Below, piece after piece: positions 15,832-25,004 of a stretch of 64,000 bases of DNA. The stretch is from Duganella sp. 1224 (GTDB lineage Bacteria; Pseudomonadota; Gammaproteobacteria; Burkholderiales; Burkholderiaceae_D): positions 1,736,001 through 1,800,000 of the forward strand of contig NZ_JACBYS010000001.1 of assembly GCF_013408245.1 (NCBI RefSeq), written 5' to 3'. A program made the position numbers and the translations under genes. Numbering within the stretch: the first letter of the stretch is position 1; each line of letters opens with the position of its first letter. The notes under the pieces are model-generated. The model did not search any database. It was not told the origin of the DNA and saw only the letters and a program-made list of their open reading frames with translations.

Positions 15832-18251
15832 CGCCAGTAGCGGGCGGCTGCTTCCCGGTAGGCTGACGGGGTGACGTCGTCGCCAAATTCCAGCGTGATG
15901 GCGCCTGACTGGTCGGTGCGCAGGCAGGTGATGCCCAGTTGCCGGTAGCGCTCCACCACTTCCTGCTTTGGATGCCGGTAGCGGTTGCGGTGGCCGACCA
16001 GAAACAGCGCCAGCCGCGGCTTGACGGCCTGCAGAAACGCGTAGGTCGATGACGTGCCGCTGCCGTGGTGCGGCGCGATCAGCACATCAGCCGGCAGGCG
16101 GTCGGCGGCGCGTTCCAGCAACTGCGCCTCCTGCTCCGCTTCGATATCCCCCGCCAGCAGCAGCGATTTGCCGGCCGCCGTGATCTTCAGCGTGCAGCTG
16201 CGCGCGTTGGCTTTTAGCGCATGGCTGGCGTAGCTGTCCGGCTGCGGATGCATGACTTCGAATTCGACACCATCCCACCGCCAGCGCTGGCCGGCCGCGC
16301 ACTGCACGTGCCGGCGCGCGGCGCGCGCGATGGCGTGATGCGGCGACAGCGACGACAGCACCCAGCCCGTCGGCACGCCCTCCAGCACCGACAGCGCGCC
16401 GCCCGAATGATCGGCATCGCTGTGCGAAACGATGACGCCATCCAGCGCGTGGATGCCGCGTGCCCGCAGATACGGCAGCAACACGCGGTTGCCGGCGTTG
16501 GATTCGGGACTGTAGGCCGGGCCGGTGTCGTACAGCAGCCGATGGCCGCTGGTCTCGATCAGCAACGCCATGCCCTGCCCCACGTCGAACGCCGTCACCG
16601 TCATGCGGCCCGGCGCGGGATGCGTGGGTTCGGCGGCCAGCAGCGGTATCCACGTCGCCAGGCCGAGCCAGCGTACCGGCCAGCCACGCGGCGCCAGTAG
16701 CCAGAGGGTGCCCAGCGTCGCCCAGCAAAACAGCCAGAACGGCGGCTGCGGCGCGCTCCACACGGCGTAGCGCATGGCGCTGAACCATTGCAGGCACTGC
16801 GCCAGCAACGCCACCAGCCAGTGCGCGCAGACCAGCAGCGGCCCGGCCAGCACGGCCGGCAGCATGCTGCCGATCAGCGCGAGCGGCGTGACCACCAGGC
16901 TGATGAGCGGAATCGCCACCGCGTTGGCCAGCGGACTGACCACCGACACCTGGCCGAACAGCAGCATCGTCAGCGGCACCAGCCCGAGCGTGACCGCATA
17001 TTGCGTGTGCGCGCCGACGCGCAGCGTCAGCCAGAGGCGCTCGCGATACGTCAGCGGCGCCGGCGCGTGCGCGACGCCGCCTTGCGCGCGCGGCGCGGCG
17101 GCGCGCGGCGGCGTGGTGCGGCCCACCGTCGCGTACATGATCACGGCGACAGCGCTGAACGACAGCCAGAACCCCGGCCACAACACCGCCCACGGATCGA
17201 TCACCAGCACCACGCCCAGCGCGGTGCACAATACGTGCGAGATGCTGGTCAGGCGGTTGAGCCACAGGGCGGCGGCCACCACCATCAGCATGTACAGCGT
17301 GCGCTGCGCCGGCACGCCAAACCCGGCCAGCAGCACATACAACAACGCCACCGCCGCGCCGACCAGCGCCGCGACCTTTTGCGCCGGCAGCAGCAGCGGC
17401 AGTTGCGCGCGCGTGAAGAACGAGCGCCGCCACAACGTGAACGTCGCCAGCGCGAACAGTCCCGCCACCATGGTGATGTGCAGGCCCGAAATCGAAATCA
17501 GATGGCCGATGCCGGTGCGGTTGAATACCTGCCAGTCCGATTGATCGATGCCGCGCTGGTCGCCCACCACCAGTGCGACGATGACGCCGGCATACGGCTT
17601 GCCGGGCAGCGCGTCGAGGATGCGCTGGCGCAGCACGGCGCGGCTGTGCTCAATCAGATTGCCGGCGCTGAGGACGAAGCCGTCCACAAGCCGGTTGTCG
17701 CGCGCCACGCGCACGTAGCCGGTGGCGCGCACGCCCTGCTCCAGCAGCCACGCTTCGTAATCGAAGGTGTAGGGATTGGCGTTGCCGTGCGGACGTTGCA
17801 GGCGCACGGTCAGTTGCCAGCGCTCGCCGGGCCGCACGTCCGGCACCTCGGCGCGCTGATCACGATAGCCGGCGTACCACGACAGCGCGATCTTCGGCGG
17901 CACGCGGCCGGCGGGCCGCTCCACCGCGAAATTGAAGCGCACGCCTTGCGCGAAGCGATACGGCAGGTTATCGATGGTGCCGGTCACCTGAATGTCCTGC
18001 CCTTCGTCGGCCCATGCCAGCTGCGGCGCCAGCGCGCCATGCGCCAGCCAGGCGGCCCAGCAGAAGCCGGCCAGCGCGCCGGCCAGCATGGCAACGCCGC
18101 CTCGCCACGCGGCACGCAAGCGGCGCCGCGCCGTCCACCACATCAGCGGAACAACGACCACGGCCGCCAGCAGCCACGCGAGCGGCGGCAGCGTCCCGCG
18201 CGTCTGCAGCCAGGCCGCGCCGATGGCAAAACCGATAATCGCCAGCCGCAT
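15828..18251 (-). CDS. comEC: DNA uptake channel ComEC/Rec2
   Basis: Inner-membrane channel that brings single-stranded DNA into the cytoplasm during natural transformation. The 807-aa protein has the full layout: N-terminal helices and an OB-like periplasmic domain (residues about 30-200), the competence domain with many membrane segments (GIGHLISISGLHITMVAG is typical), and a C-terminal metallo-beta-lactamase domain with VSHSDADHSGG and IAPHHGSGTSS. Start ATG 18251 follows GGGGAGG. The intact gene suggests the host may be competent, though other com genes are not in the window. Confidence 0.95.
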   Translation of the reverse strand: MRLAIIGFAIGAAWLQTRGTLPPLAWLLAAVVVVPLMWWTARRRLRAAWRGGVAMLAGALAGFCWAAWLAHGALAPQLAWADEGQDIQVTGTIDNLPYRFAQGVRFNFAVERPAGRVPPKIALSWYAGYRDQRAEVPDVRPGERWQLTVRLQRPHGNANPYTFDYEAWLLEQGVRATGYVRVARDNRLVDGFVLSAGNLIEHSRAVLRQRILDALPGKPYAGVIVALVVGDQRGIDQSDWQVFNRTGIGHLISISGLHITMVAGLFALATFTLWRRSFFTRAQLPLLLPAQKVAALVGAAVALLYVLLAGFGVPAQRTLYMLMVVAAALWLNRLTSISHVLCTALGVVLVIDPWAVLWPGFWLSFSAVAVIMYATVGRTTPPRAAAPRAQGGVAHAPAPLTYRERLWLTLRVGAHTQYAVTLGLVPLTMLLFGQVSVVSPLANAVAIPLISLVVTPLALIGSMLPAVLAGPLLVCAHWLVALLAQCLQWFSAMRYAVWSAPQPPFWLFCWATLGTLWLLAPRGWPVRWLGLATWIPLLAAEPTHPAPGRMTVTAFDVGQGMALLIETSGHRLLYDTGPAYSPESNAGNRVLLPYLRARGIHALDGVIVSHSDADHSGGALSVLEGVPTGWVLSSLSPHHAIARAARRHVQCAAGQRWRWDGVEFEVMHPQPDSYASHALKANARSCTLKITAAGKSLLLAGDIEAEQEAQLLERAADRLPADVLIAPHHGSGTSSTYAFLQAVKPRLALFLVGHRNRYRHPKQEVVERYRQLGITCLRTDQSGAITLEFGDDVTPSAYREAAARYWR

Positions 18252-18337
18252 CGCATCACCTCCCCGCCGGTGATACCACGCAAACGGCCCAGCGGCGCTT
18301 GATGCACGTCAGACAGCGCGTAATCAGCCGTTGTCAA

Positions 18338-18359
18338 GCGATATCCATAACGATATCGC
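18338..18359. promoter_or_regulatory. Putative operator upstream of TonB receptor
   Basis: Perfect inverted repeat GCGATATC-CATAAC-GATATCGC, 97 bases before the receptor ATG and 87 bases before the comEC start. The form suits a dimeric repressor. A second small palindrome, AAGCGCTT, lies at 18411-18418, closer to the receptor. The remaining spacer holds no gene. Confidence 0.5.
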
Positions 18360-18455
18360 AACGCTTCAAGATGTCATTAGCAGGAAAACAATGTACCCAC
18401 TATCCTCGAAAAGCGCTTAAAAGTCGCAATTAAAAATAACAGGAGACACAGACAC

Positions 18456-21413
18456 ATGAAACCATTTCAGCGAAAACTGATCAGCATTGCCGTGGCCAGC
18501 ACCTTCTGCGCACTGTCCGTACCCGGCCATGCGCAGGAGGCCCAGCAGACCAAGGCGGAGCCGCCACCCGCCACCGATGATGGCGCCAACGCGCCCGCCA
18601 GCGACATGAAGGTGGTGACGGTATCCGGTTCGCGCATCTCCACGCGCGGCTTCACGCAGCCGACGCCGACCACCACCCTGAGCGCGGACGACCTGGCCAA
18701 AAGCGCCGAGCCCAACGTGTTCAACACGCTGGTCGAGCTGCCCGCCCTGCAAGGCAGCACCGGCCGCACCACCTTCACCTACAGCACCAGCAGCGGCGTG
18801 CAGGGCCTGAGCTCGCTGAGCCTGCGTGGCCTGGGCCCGATCCGCACGCTGACGCTGCTTGATGGCCAGCGCGTGATCGGCGCCAACGTCACCGGCGTGA
18901 CCGACATCAGCCAGTTCCCGCAACTGCTGATCAAGCGCGTGGACGTGGTGACCGGCGGCGCCTCGGCATCTTACGGCTCGGACGCCATTGGCGGCGTGGT
19001 CAACTTCATCACCGACAAGAAGTTTGTGGGATTCAAGAGCAACCTGGAAGGCGGCCAGACCACCTACAGCGACGACAAGAACGCCACCTTGCAGGCCGCG
19101 TGGGGCAAGGCATTCCTGGATGACCGCCTGCACGTCGTGGCCAGCGGCGAATTCGGCCGCGAGCGCGGCATCGATTCCGCCGGCTTTGGCGAAATCGGCG
19201 TCGGCGGGCGCGACTGGTTCACCAATCCCGATCTGCAAACGCGCTCGCTCGCAGAAACCACCGACGGCAAGCCGCAAATCCGCTTCGTCCACCGTTCGCA
19301 GCCGTATCAATACGCGCGCTACGGCCTCATCACCAATGGCCCGCTGCAAGGCACGGCGTTCAGCGCCGCCGGCGTGCCGTACCCGTACTTCTACGGCTCC
19401 AACGGCGTGCCGACCGGCACTGGCGCCGTGACCAACTGCATCAATCCCGCCTGCGTCGGCGGCGACCGCAGCGGCACCATCCAGGGCGGCTCGAATCTGG
19501 CCATGGACCTGACGCGCAAGGTCGGCTACCTGCGCGCCGGCTTCAACATCAACAACGACCACGAGCTGTATTTCACGGCCAACCTGGCCAAGGTCACGTC
19601 GGCGTTTTCGCCGGTGCCGGGCGCCATCAAGAACGCCAACCTGACCATCCAGTGCGACAATCCTTACTTGCCGGCGTCCATCGTCGCCGGCTGCGCGGCC
19701 AACAACATCACCAGTTTCCAGTACGGCACCGGCAACGGCCAGTTCCCGCGCAGCATCAACGTCCATCCAGAGCGTACCCAGCAGCGCTTTGTCATCGGCG
19801 CCAACGGCAAATTCCCGCTGTTTGGCGTCGACTGGTCGTACGACACCTATGCTGAATATGGCCGCAACCAGACCGATATCGCCGTGCGCGATTTGTCGCT
19901 GAATGCGCATTACAACGCCGCCATCGACGCCATCCGCGGGCCGGACGGCACGATCATTTGCCGTAATCCGGTCGCGGTGGCGTCCGGCTGCAAGCCGATG
20001 AATATCTTCGGCAACTTCGCGCCCAGCGCCGAGGCGCTCAACTACGTGCTGCCGCCGGCCGGCGCCTTCCAGCACTCGGTGCAGCGGCAAAACGTGGTGA
20101 GCGCTAACATGAGTGGCGAACTATTCCCTACCTGGGCCGGGCCGCTGTCGCTGGCCACCGGCGCCGAATACCGGCGCGAAAGCTATCGCGTGGTCGGTGA
20201 CCCATACGGCGCCGGCGTCACCGCCGAGACGCCGAATAACGCCACCTATCCGGCCGATCCGCTGCTCAACGCGACCATCGGCAACAACTGGTTTTCCGGG
20301 AACTACCACAACGCCAACGGCGCCTACAACGTCAAGGAAGCGTACGTGGAGCTGAATGTGCCGGTGCTGAAGTCCGCCACCTGGGGCGAAGGCAATATCA
20401 ACCTGGCCGACCGCCGCACCCGCTACAGCACCTCGGGCATGGTGGGCAGCTGGAAGCTGGGCGCCACCTGGACCGGGCTGGATGGCCTGCGTCTGCGCGC
20501 GGTGACCTCGCGCGACGTGCGCGCGCCCAATCTGAGCGAGCTGTTTGCGGCGCCGGTGGTCATCAACGGCACCAATCTGTATCAGGGCAACACACTGACG
20601 GTGCAGCAGCGGACGGTGGGCAACACCAAGCTGCGGCCGGAGATCGCGCGCAATTCCATCTTTGGCGTGGTGCTCAACCAGCCGAGCTGGGCGCCTGGCT
20701 TCAGCGCGTCGGTGGACTACTTCGACATCAAGATCAATGGCGTGATTTCGACGCTGTCGTCGCAGCAGTTGGTGGACTTGTGCGTGGCGGGCAACCAGGA
20801 AATCTGCTCGACCATGCTGCTGAACAGCCCGGTCCCCAACACCAATTACGTGACGCTGCAGGCATTCAACCTGGCGTCGCAATACGTGAAGGGCTACGAC
20901 ATCGAAATGGCCTACCGCGCCAACCTGGCGTCGCTGAACCTGCCCGGCAAGCTGACCTTCCGCGTGCTGGCCACCCACACCATCAGCTTCCTGGTGGATT
21001 CGGGCGTGGTCGGCACCATCCCCACCGAAAACGCCGGCGCCAACCGTGGCAGCACGCCGCGCTGGAAAGGCATGGCCTCGCAGTCGTGGGACACCGACTG
21101 GGGCGGCCTGACGCTGACCGAGCGCTGGGTCAGCAGCGGCGTGGTCAGCAACGAGTTCATCGAGTGCCAGACCAACTGCCCGGTGTCGACCAACAACCAC
21201 CAGACCATCGACAACAACCACATGGCTGGCGCGTTCTACGTCGACCTGGGCGGCAGTCTCAAGCTGTCGAAAAAGCTGACCGCCTACTTCAAGATCAACA
21301 ACGTGGGCAATGTGTCGCCGCCTGCCGCGCCGGGCATTCCGCTGGGCGCCAATCCGGCGCTGTATGACCTGATCGGACGGGAGTACCGGGTCGGCCTGCG
21401 CTACAACTACTGA
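18456..21413 (+). CDS. TonB-dependent outer-membrane receptor
   Basis: A 985-aa outer-membrane beta-barrel that imports a ligand using TonB energy. Signal peptide ends PGHAQ; after a short acidic linker comes a TonB-box-like MKVVTVSGSRI, then the plug domain (LSLRGLGPIRTLTLLDGQRV, VTGGASASYGSDAIGGVVNF), and a barrel with the usual aromatic-ended strands, closing on GREYRVGLRYNY. GGAG precedes the ATG. The large size and plug resemble receptors for plant or oligomeric carbohydrates in Xanthomonas and Caulobacter type systems, but no sugar-processing gene lies nearby, so the ligand stays unknown. It sits between comEC and tatD, which otherwise look like neighbours in a housekeeping block, so it may be an insertion. 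Confidence 0.93.
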   Translation: MKPFQRKLISIAVASTFCALSVPGHAQEAQQTKAEPPPATDDGANAPASDMKVVTVSGSRISTRGFTQPTPTTTLSADDLAKSAEPNVFNTLVELPALQGSTGRTTFTYSTSSGVQGLSSLSLRGLGPIRTLTLLDGQRVIGANVTGVTDISQFPQLLIKRVDVVTGGASASYGSDAIGGVVNFITDKKFVGFKSNLEGGQTTYSDDKNATLQAAWGKAFLDDRLHVVASGEFGRERGIDSAGFGEIGVGGRDWFTNPDLQTRSLAETTDGKPQIRFVHRSQPYQYARYGLITNGPLQGTAFSAAGVPYPYFYGSNGVPTGTGAVTNCINPACVGGDRSGTIQGGSNLAMDLTRKVGYLRAGFNINNDHELYFTANLAKVTSAFSPVPGAIKNANLTIQCDNPYLPASIVAGCAANNITSFQYGTGNGQFPRSINVHPERTQQRFVIGANGKFPLFGVDWSYDTYAEYGRNQTDIAVRDLSLNAHYNAAIDAIRGPDGTIICRNPVAVASGCKPMNIFGNFAPSAEALNYVLPPAGAFQHSVQRQNVVSANMSGELFPTWAGPLSLATGAEYRRESYRVVGDPYGAGVTAETPNNATYPADPLLNATIGNNWFSGNYHNANGAYNVKEAYVELNVPVLKSATWGEGNINLADRRTRYSTSGMVGSWKLGATWTGLDGLRLRAVTSRDVRAPNLSELFAAPVVINGTNLYQGNTLTVQQRTVGNTKLRPEIARNSIFGVVLNQPSWAPGFSASVDYFDIKINGVISTLSSQQLVDLCVAGNQEICSTMLLNSPVPNTNYVTLQAFNLASQYVKGYDIEMAYRANLASLNLPGKLTFRVLATHTISFLVDSGVVGTIPTENAGANRGSTPRWKGMASQSWDTDWGGLTLTERWVSSGVVSNEFIECQTNCPVSTNNHQTIDNNHMAGAFYVDLGGSLKLSKKLTAYFKINNVGNVSPPAAPGIPLGANPALYDLIGREYRVGLRYNY

Positions 21414-21420
21414 GGCGGCC

Positions 21421-22215
21421 TTACTTCAGTGGCATGCGCGGCAGCGCGGCGCGGGCGTTGGCGGTGGTTGCTTCCGCCACCTGCTCCGGCGTGATGCCGC
21501 GCAGTTCGGCCAGCACGGCGCCGATGCGGGGGATCTGGTCCGGGCTGTTGCGGCCGGGATGGACCCAGGCCGGCGAGATGTCTGGCGCGTCGGTTTCCAG
21601 CACGATGGCGTCCAGCGGCAGCTCGGCCGCCAGGCGACGGATCTGCAGCGCGCGGGTGAAGGTCATGGCGCCGCCGAAGCCGAGCTTGAAGCCGAGGTCG
21701 ATGTAGGTGTTGGCCTGCTGCGCACTGCCGTTGAAGGCGTGGGCGATGCCGCCTGCCGGCGGGATCTGGCGCACGTGCTTGAGGATCACGTCCTGCGAGC
21801 GGCGCACGTGCATCAGCACCGGCAGGCCAAATTCGCGGGCGATCTTCAGCTGCTCGCGGAAGAAGAACACCTGCTTCTCGCGCATCGCCGGCTCGGTCAG
21901 CATGGGGATGAAGAAATCCAGGCCGATCTCGCCCAGCGCCACGAAGCGCGGATCTTCCATCGCCGCGGCCACCTGCTCGCGCAGCACGCGCAGGTCGTCC
22001 TCCTTGGCGTGCGGCACGTAGATCGGGTGGATGCCCAGCGCGTAGCAGGCGTTGTCCACGCTGGCCGCCAGCTTGGCGACAACCGGAAAGTTGGCCGTTT
22101 CCACGGCCGGGATCACGATCATGCCGACACCCTGCGCCCTGGCCAGCGCGGCCTGCGCGGCCGATTCGTCGCCGAATTCGTGCGCGTCCAGATGGCAGTG
22201 GGTGTCGATCCACAT
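21421..22215 (-). CDS. tatD: TatD-family metal-dependent hydrolase
   Basis: A 264-aa TIM-barrel DNase-like protein. Metal ligands are visible: DTHCHLD at the start, GEIGLDF in the middle, VLMHVRRS and AHAFNG, and ETDAPD near the end. Members cut DNA 3'-5' or hydrolyse D-aminoacyl-tRNA-like substrates; the exact role of this paralogue (TatD, YcfH or YjjV) cannot be set by reading. It follows lolD by 4 bases, suggesting one transcript lolC-lolD-tatD. Confidence 0.92.
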   Translation of the reverse strand: MWIDTHCHLDAHEFGDESAAQAALARAQGVGMIVIPAVETANFPVVAKLAASVDNACYALGIHPIYVPHAKEDDLRVLREQVAAAMEDPRFVALGEIGLDFFIPMLTEPAMREKQVFFFREQLKIAREFGLPVLMHVRRSQDVILKHVRQIPPAGGIAHAFNGSAQQANTYIDLGFKLGFGGAMTFTRALQIRRLAAELPLDAIVLETDAPDISPAWVHPGRNSPDQIPRIGAVLAELRGITPEQVAEATTANARAALPRMPLK

Positions 22216-22219
22216 GGTG

Positions 22220-22909
22220 TTATGCCTGGTCCGGCTGCAGGCCCTGGTCGGTCATGCGCAGCACGCGGTCGCAACGGCGCGCCAGTTCGATGTCGTGGGT
22301 GACGATGACGAAGGCCGTGCCGAGGGTACGCGACAGTTCCAGCATCAGGTCGAAAATCTGCTGCGCGGTGGCGTGATCGAGGTTGCCGGTCGGTTCATCG
22401 GCCAGCACGCAGGCCGGCTGCGTGACCAGCGCGCGCGCCAGCGCCACGCGCTGCCGTTCGCCGCCCGACAGCTCGCCCGGCACGTGCGTCACGCGTTTGC
22501 CCAGGTTGACGCGCTGCAGGACCTGCTGCGCGGCCGACTGAGCCTCGTCGCGCCTGGCGCGGCGTATCATCAGCGGCATGGCCACGTTGTCCAGCGCGCT
22601 GAATTCCGGCAGCAGGTGGTGGAACTGGTAGACGAAGCCCAGCGAGGTGTTGCGCAGGTCGCCGCGCGCGGTTTCGCTCAGGCTGGCGAAGTCCTTGCCT
22701 TGCAGGGTCACGCTGCCCTGGGTCGGCGTATCGAGGCCGCCCAGCAGGTGCAGCAGCGTCGATTTGCCGGAGCCGGAGGCGCCGACGATGGCCACGCGCT
22801 CGCCGCGCCGCACGTCGAGGTCGATGCCGGCCAGCACCTGCACCGAGTACGAGCCCTGGGTAAAGGTCTTGCCGAGGTTGCGGCAGGACAGGACGACGGG
22901 TTCACTCAT
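22220..22909 (-). CDS. lolD: Lipoprotein-releasing ABC transporter ATPase
   Basis: ATPase of the Lol system, which extracts outer-membrane lipoproteins from the inner membrane. 229 aa: Walker [11 protein letters not shown]-loop [14 protein letters not shown] (a Lol signature), ABC signature LSGGERQR, Walker [14 protein letters not shown]-loop VTHD. Start is ATG 22909, overlapping the end of the permease gene by 8 bases, which indicates translational coupling. Confidence 0.96.
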   Translation of the reverse strand: MSEPVVLSCRNLGKTFTQGSYSVQVLAGIDLDVRRGERVAIVGASGSGKSTLLHLLGGLDTPTQGSVTLQGKDFASLSETARGDLRNTSLGFVYQFHHLLPEFSALDNVAMPLMIRRARRDEAQSAAQQVLQRVNLGKRVTHVPGELSGGERQRVALARALVTQPACVLADEPTGNLDHATAQQIFDLMLELSRTLGTAFVIVTHDIELARRCDRVLRMTDQGLQPDQA

Positions 22910-24167
22910 AGCGCAGCGCCTCCGCAGGTTTGACGCGGGCCGCCCACCAGCTCGGGTACAGGGTGGCGACAAACGCCAGGACCACGGCCACGCCGCCGAT
23001 CTTGAAGACGTCCGGCCAGCGCAGGTCCGACGGCACGGTGCTGATGTAGTAGATATCCTTGGACAAGAACTGCACTCCCAATAAATGTTCAATAAACGGT
23101 ACGATCACGTCGATGTTCAGCGCCACCAGCACGCCCAGGCCGACGCCGATGATGGTGCCGAGGATGCCCACCAGCGCACCCTGGATCATGAAGATCTTCA
23201 TGATCGACGGCGGCGAGGCGCCCAGCGTGCGCAGGATGGCGATGTCGGCCTGCTTGTCGGTCACGGTCATCACCAGCGTCGACACCAGGTTGAACGCCGC
23301 CACCGCGATGATCAGCGTCAGGATGATGAACATCATGCGCTTCTCGGTCTGCACGGCGGCGAACCAGTTGGCGTTGAGCTTGGACCAGTCGCGCACGAAC
23401 AGGTCGCCCGGCATCGATTTTTTCAGCTCCTGCGCCACTTCCGGCGCGCGGTGCATGTCCTTCAGGCGCAGGCGCAGGCCGGCCGGGGCGTCGATGCGCA
23501 GCAGCTTTTCGGCGTCGGTCAGGTGCACGAAGGCCAGCGACGAGTCGAACTCGGCGTGGCCGGCCTCGAAGATGCCGACCACGGTGAACGAGCGCAGACG
23601 CGGCAGCACGCCGGCCGGCGTCGGCTGGCCCTGGGCCAGCGCCAGCGTCACCTTGTCGCCGAGGTTGACGCGCAACGCGCGCGCCAGCTCGATGCCCAGC
23701 ACGATATTGTACGCGCCCGGCTGCAGCGCGTTGAAGCTGCCGCGCTTGGTCTGCCTGGCAACGTCCGACACTTGCGGCTCTTCCGCCGGCAGCACGCCGC
23801 GCACGATGGCCGGGCGCAGCACGTCGTCGCGCACCAGCATGCCCTGGGTTTCGGCGAACGGCGCGGTGCCGATCACTTCCGGGTTCTTGCGGGCGTCGGC
23901 GGCTTCCTGGCGCCAGTCCGGCATGGCGCCGCGGTTGTCGAAGATCTCCACGTGGGCCAGCACCGACAGCATGCGGTCCGTCACTTCCTTCTGAAAGCCG
24001 TTCATCACCGACAGCACCACGATCAGCGCGGCGACGCCGAGGCCGATGCCGGCCATGGAGATCAGCGAGATGAACGAGATAAAACTATTGCGGCCGCTGC
24101 GCTTGCCGGCGCGCGTGTAGCGCAGGCCAACCAGCCATTCAAACGGCAGATTCTTGACTATACTCAT
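22902..24167 (-). CDS. lolC: Lipoprotein-releasing permease LolC/LolE
   Basis: A 421-aa inner-membrane permease with four membrane segments: one near the N-terminus ([20 protein letters not shown]) and three in the C-terminal third, separated by a large periplasmic domain. The N-terminal [14 protein letters not shown] and [14 protein letters not shown] are typical of LolC/E. Only one permease gene is present, so it may form a homodimer (LolF-like) or pair with a gene elsewhere. No clear terminator was seen between it and the gene-free 24168-24254. Confidence 0.94.
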   Translation of the reverse strand: MSIVKNLPFEWLVGLRYTRAGKRSGRNSFISFISLISMAGIGLGVAALIVVLSVMNGFQKEVTDRMLSVLAHVEIFDNRGAMPDWRQEAADARKNPEVIGTAPFAETQGMLVRDDVLRPAIVRGVLPAEEPQVSDVARQTKRGSFNALQPGAYNIVLGIELARALRVNLGDKVTLALAQGQPTPAGVLPRLRSFTVVGIFEAGHAEFDSSLAFVHLTDAEKLLRIDAPAGLRLRLKDMHRAPEVAQELKKSMPGDLFVRDWSKLNANWFAAVQTEKRMMFIILTLIIAVAAFNLVSTLVMTVTDKQADIAILRTLGASPPSIMKIFMIQGALVGILGTIIGVGLGVLVALNIDVIVPFIEHLLGVQFLSKDIYYISTVPSDLRWPDVFKIGGVAVVLAFVATLYPSWWAARVKPAEALRYE

Positions 24168-24254
24168 AGGCTCCGGGTGGGATCAAACCGAATAAGCCCG
24201 CAGTGTGCCATACAAACGCACTTTCATGGGTGAAACACCGAACTTTCCGCCCAT

Positions 24255-24292
24255 AAAAAAGCCGCGCCGGCAGCGGAGGCTGCGGGCGCGGC
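24255..24292 (-). terminator. Rho-independent terminator
   Basis: Stem GCCGCGCC/GGCGCGGC with an inner GCAGC/GCTGC stem, followed on the minus strand by six T. It ends the adhesin/PEP-CTERM transcript before lolC. Confidence 0.85.
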
Positions 24293-24311
24293 GGACGATC
24301 TTAAGATCTTC

Positions 24312-24974
24312 TTAAGCGGCGAATGGTTCGCTCTTTTTCGATTTGCGGCGGCCTACAACACCCACCAGGCCCAGGCCGGCGGCCAGCATGGCCCAGGTTT
24401 CCACTTCCGGCACGGCCGTTACGGCCAGCACGGTCTGCGAGCTGTGGTCCAGGCTCTTGTATTCCGTGTAGGCGTAGTGGGCCACGCCATTGAACTGATA
24501 ATTGTTAGCGTCTTGCACCCAGGCGTTGGCGTCATGGGAAATGGCGTCGTTACCGTCGAATACGCCGCCGGTCTCGGCCAGCACAATGCTGTTGGCCGGA
24601 TTGGTCATGCTCCACAGCGCCAGCTGGAATGCCGCCGCCTTGTACTCATCGTAGACACCGTTCACGTAGATCTTGCTGTACGAGCTCTCGTACAGATTGC
24701 GCACCGCATTGCTGGGCGCGTAGGCGCCGGCCTGGTAGTTCTTCACCGATGGGATACCCCAGGTGAATGGGTCGATGCAGAACGCCAGAATACTGCTGCT
24801 GCCATTCACCACATTCCAAGGTTCGATCGTGGTGGCCGTCATGCCAAAAATGCTGGAGCCCTGGTTCTGGTAGATGGTGGCCGACTGGGATTCGATGTTG
24901 ATCGCGTGGCTGGCCTGGCTGAACGCCAGGGTAGCGGCAACGACGGCGGCTTTCAGTGCGAATTGGATGTTCAT
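24312..24974 (-). CDS. PEP-CTERM protein with thioester-domain-like signature
   Basis: A 220-aa exported protein. Signal peptide ends SQASHA; the C-terminus is a PEP-CTERM tail: VPEVETWAM, a hydrophobic helix (LAAGLGLVGVV) and basic GRRKSKK, the sorting signal for an exosortase that must be encoded elsewhere. The body has AFCIDPF (Cys 66) and, about 50 residues later, AAFQLALW (Gln 117). The pairing resembles the Cys and the TQxAIW Gln of thioester (TQXA/TED) adhesin domains that bind host or surface amines covalently; this is a motif reading, not a proven bond. The gene starts 30 bases after the stop of the giant adhesin and is probably co-transcribed with it. Confidence 0.83.
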   Translation of the reverse strand: MNIQFALKAAVVAATLAFSQASHAINIESQSATIYQNQGSSIFGMTATTIEPWNVVNGSSSILAFCIDPFTWGIPSVKNYQAGAYAPSNAVRNLYESSYSKIYVNGVYDEYKAAAFQLALWSMTNPANSIVLAETGGVFDGNDAISHDANAWVQDANNYQFNGVAHYAYTEYKSLDHSSQTVLAVTAVPEVETWAMLAAGLGLVGVVGRRKSKKSEPFAA

Positions 24975-25004
24975 ATTTTCTCTCTCTGTCAGTAATAAGG
25001 TGAA

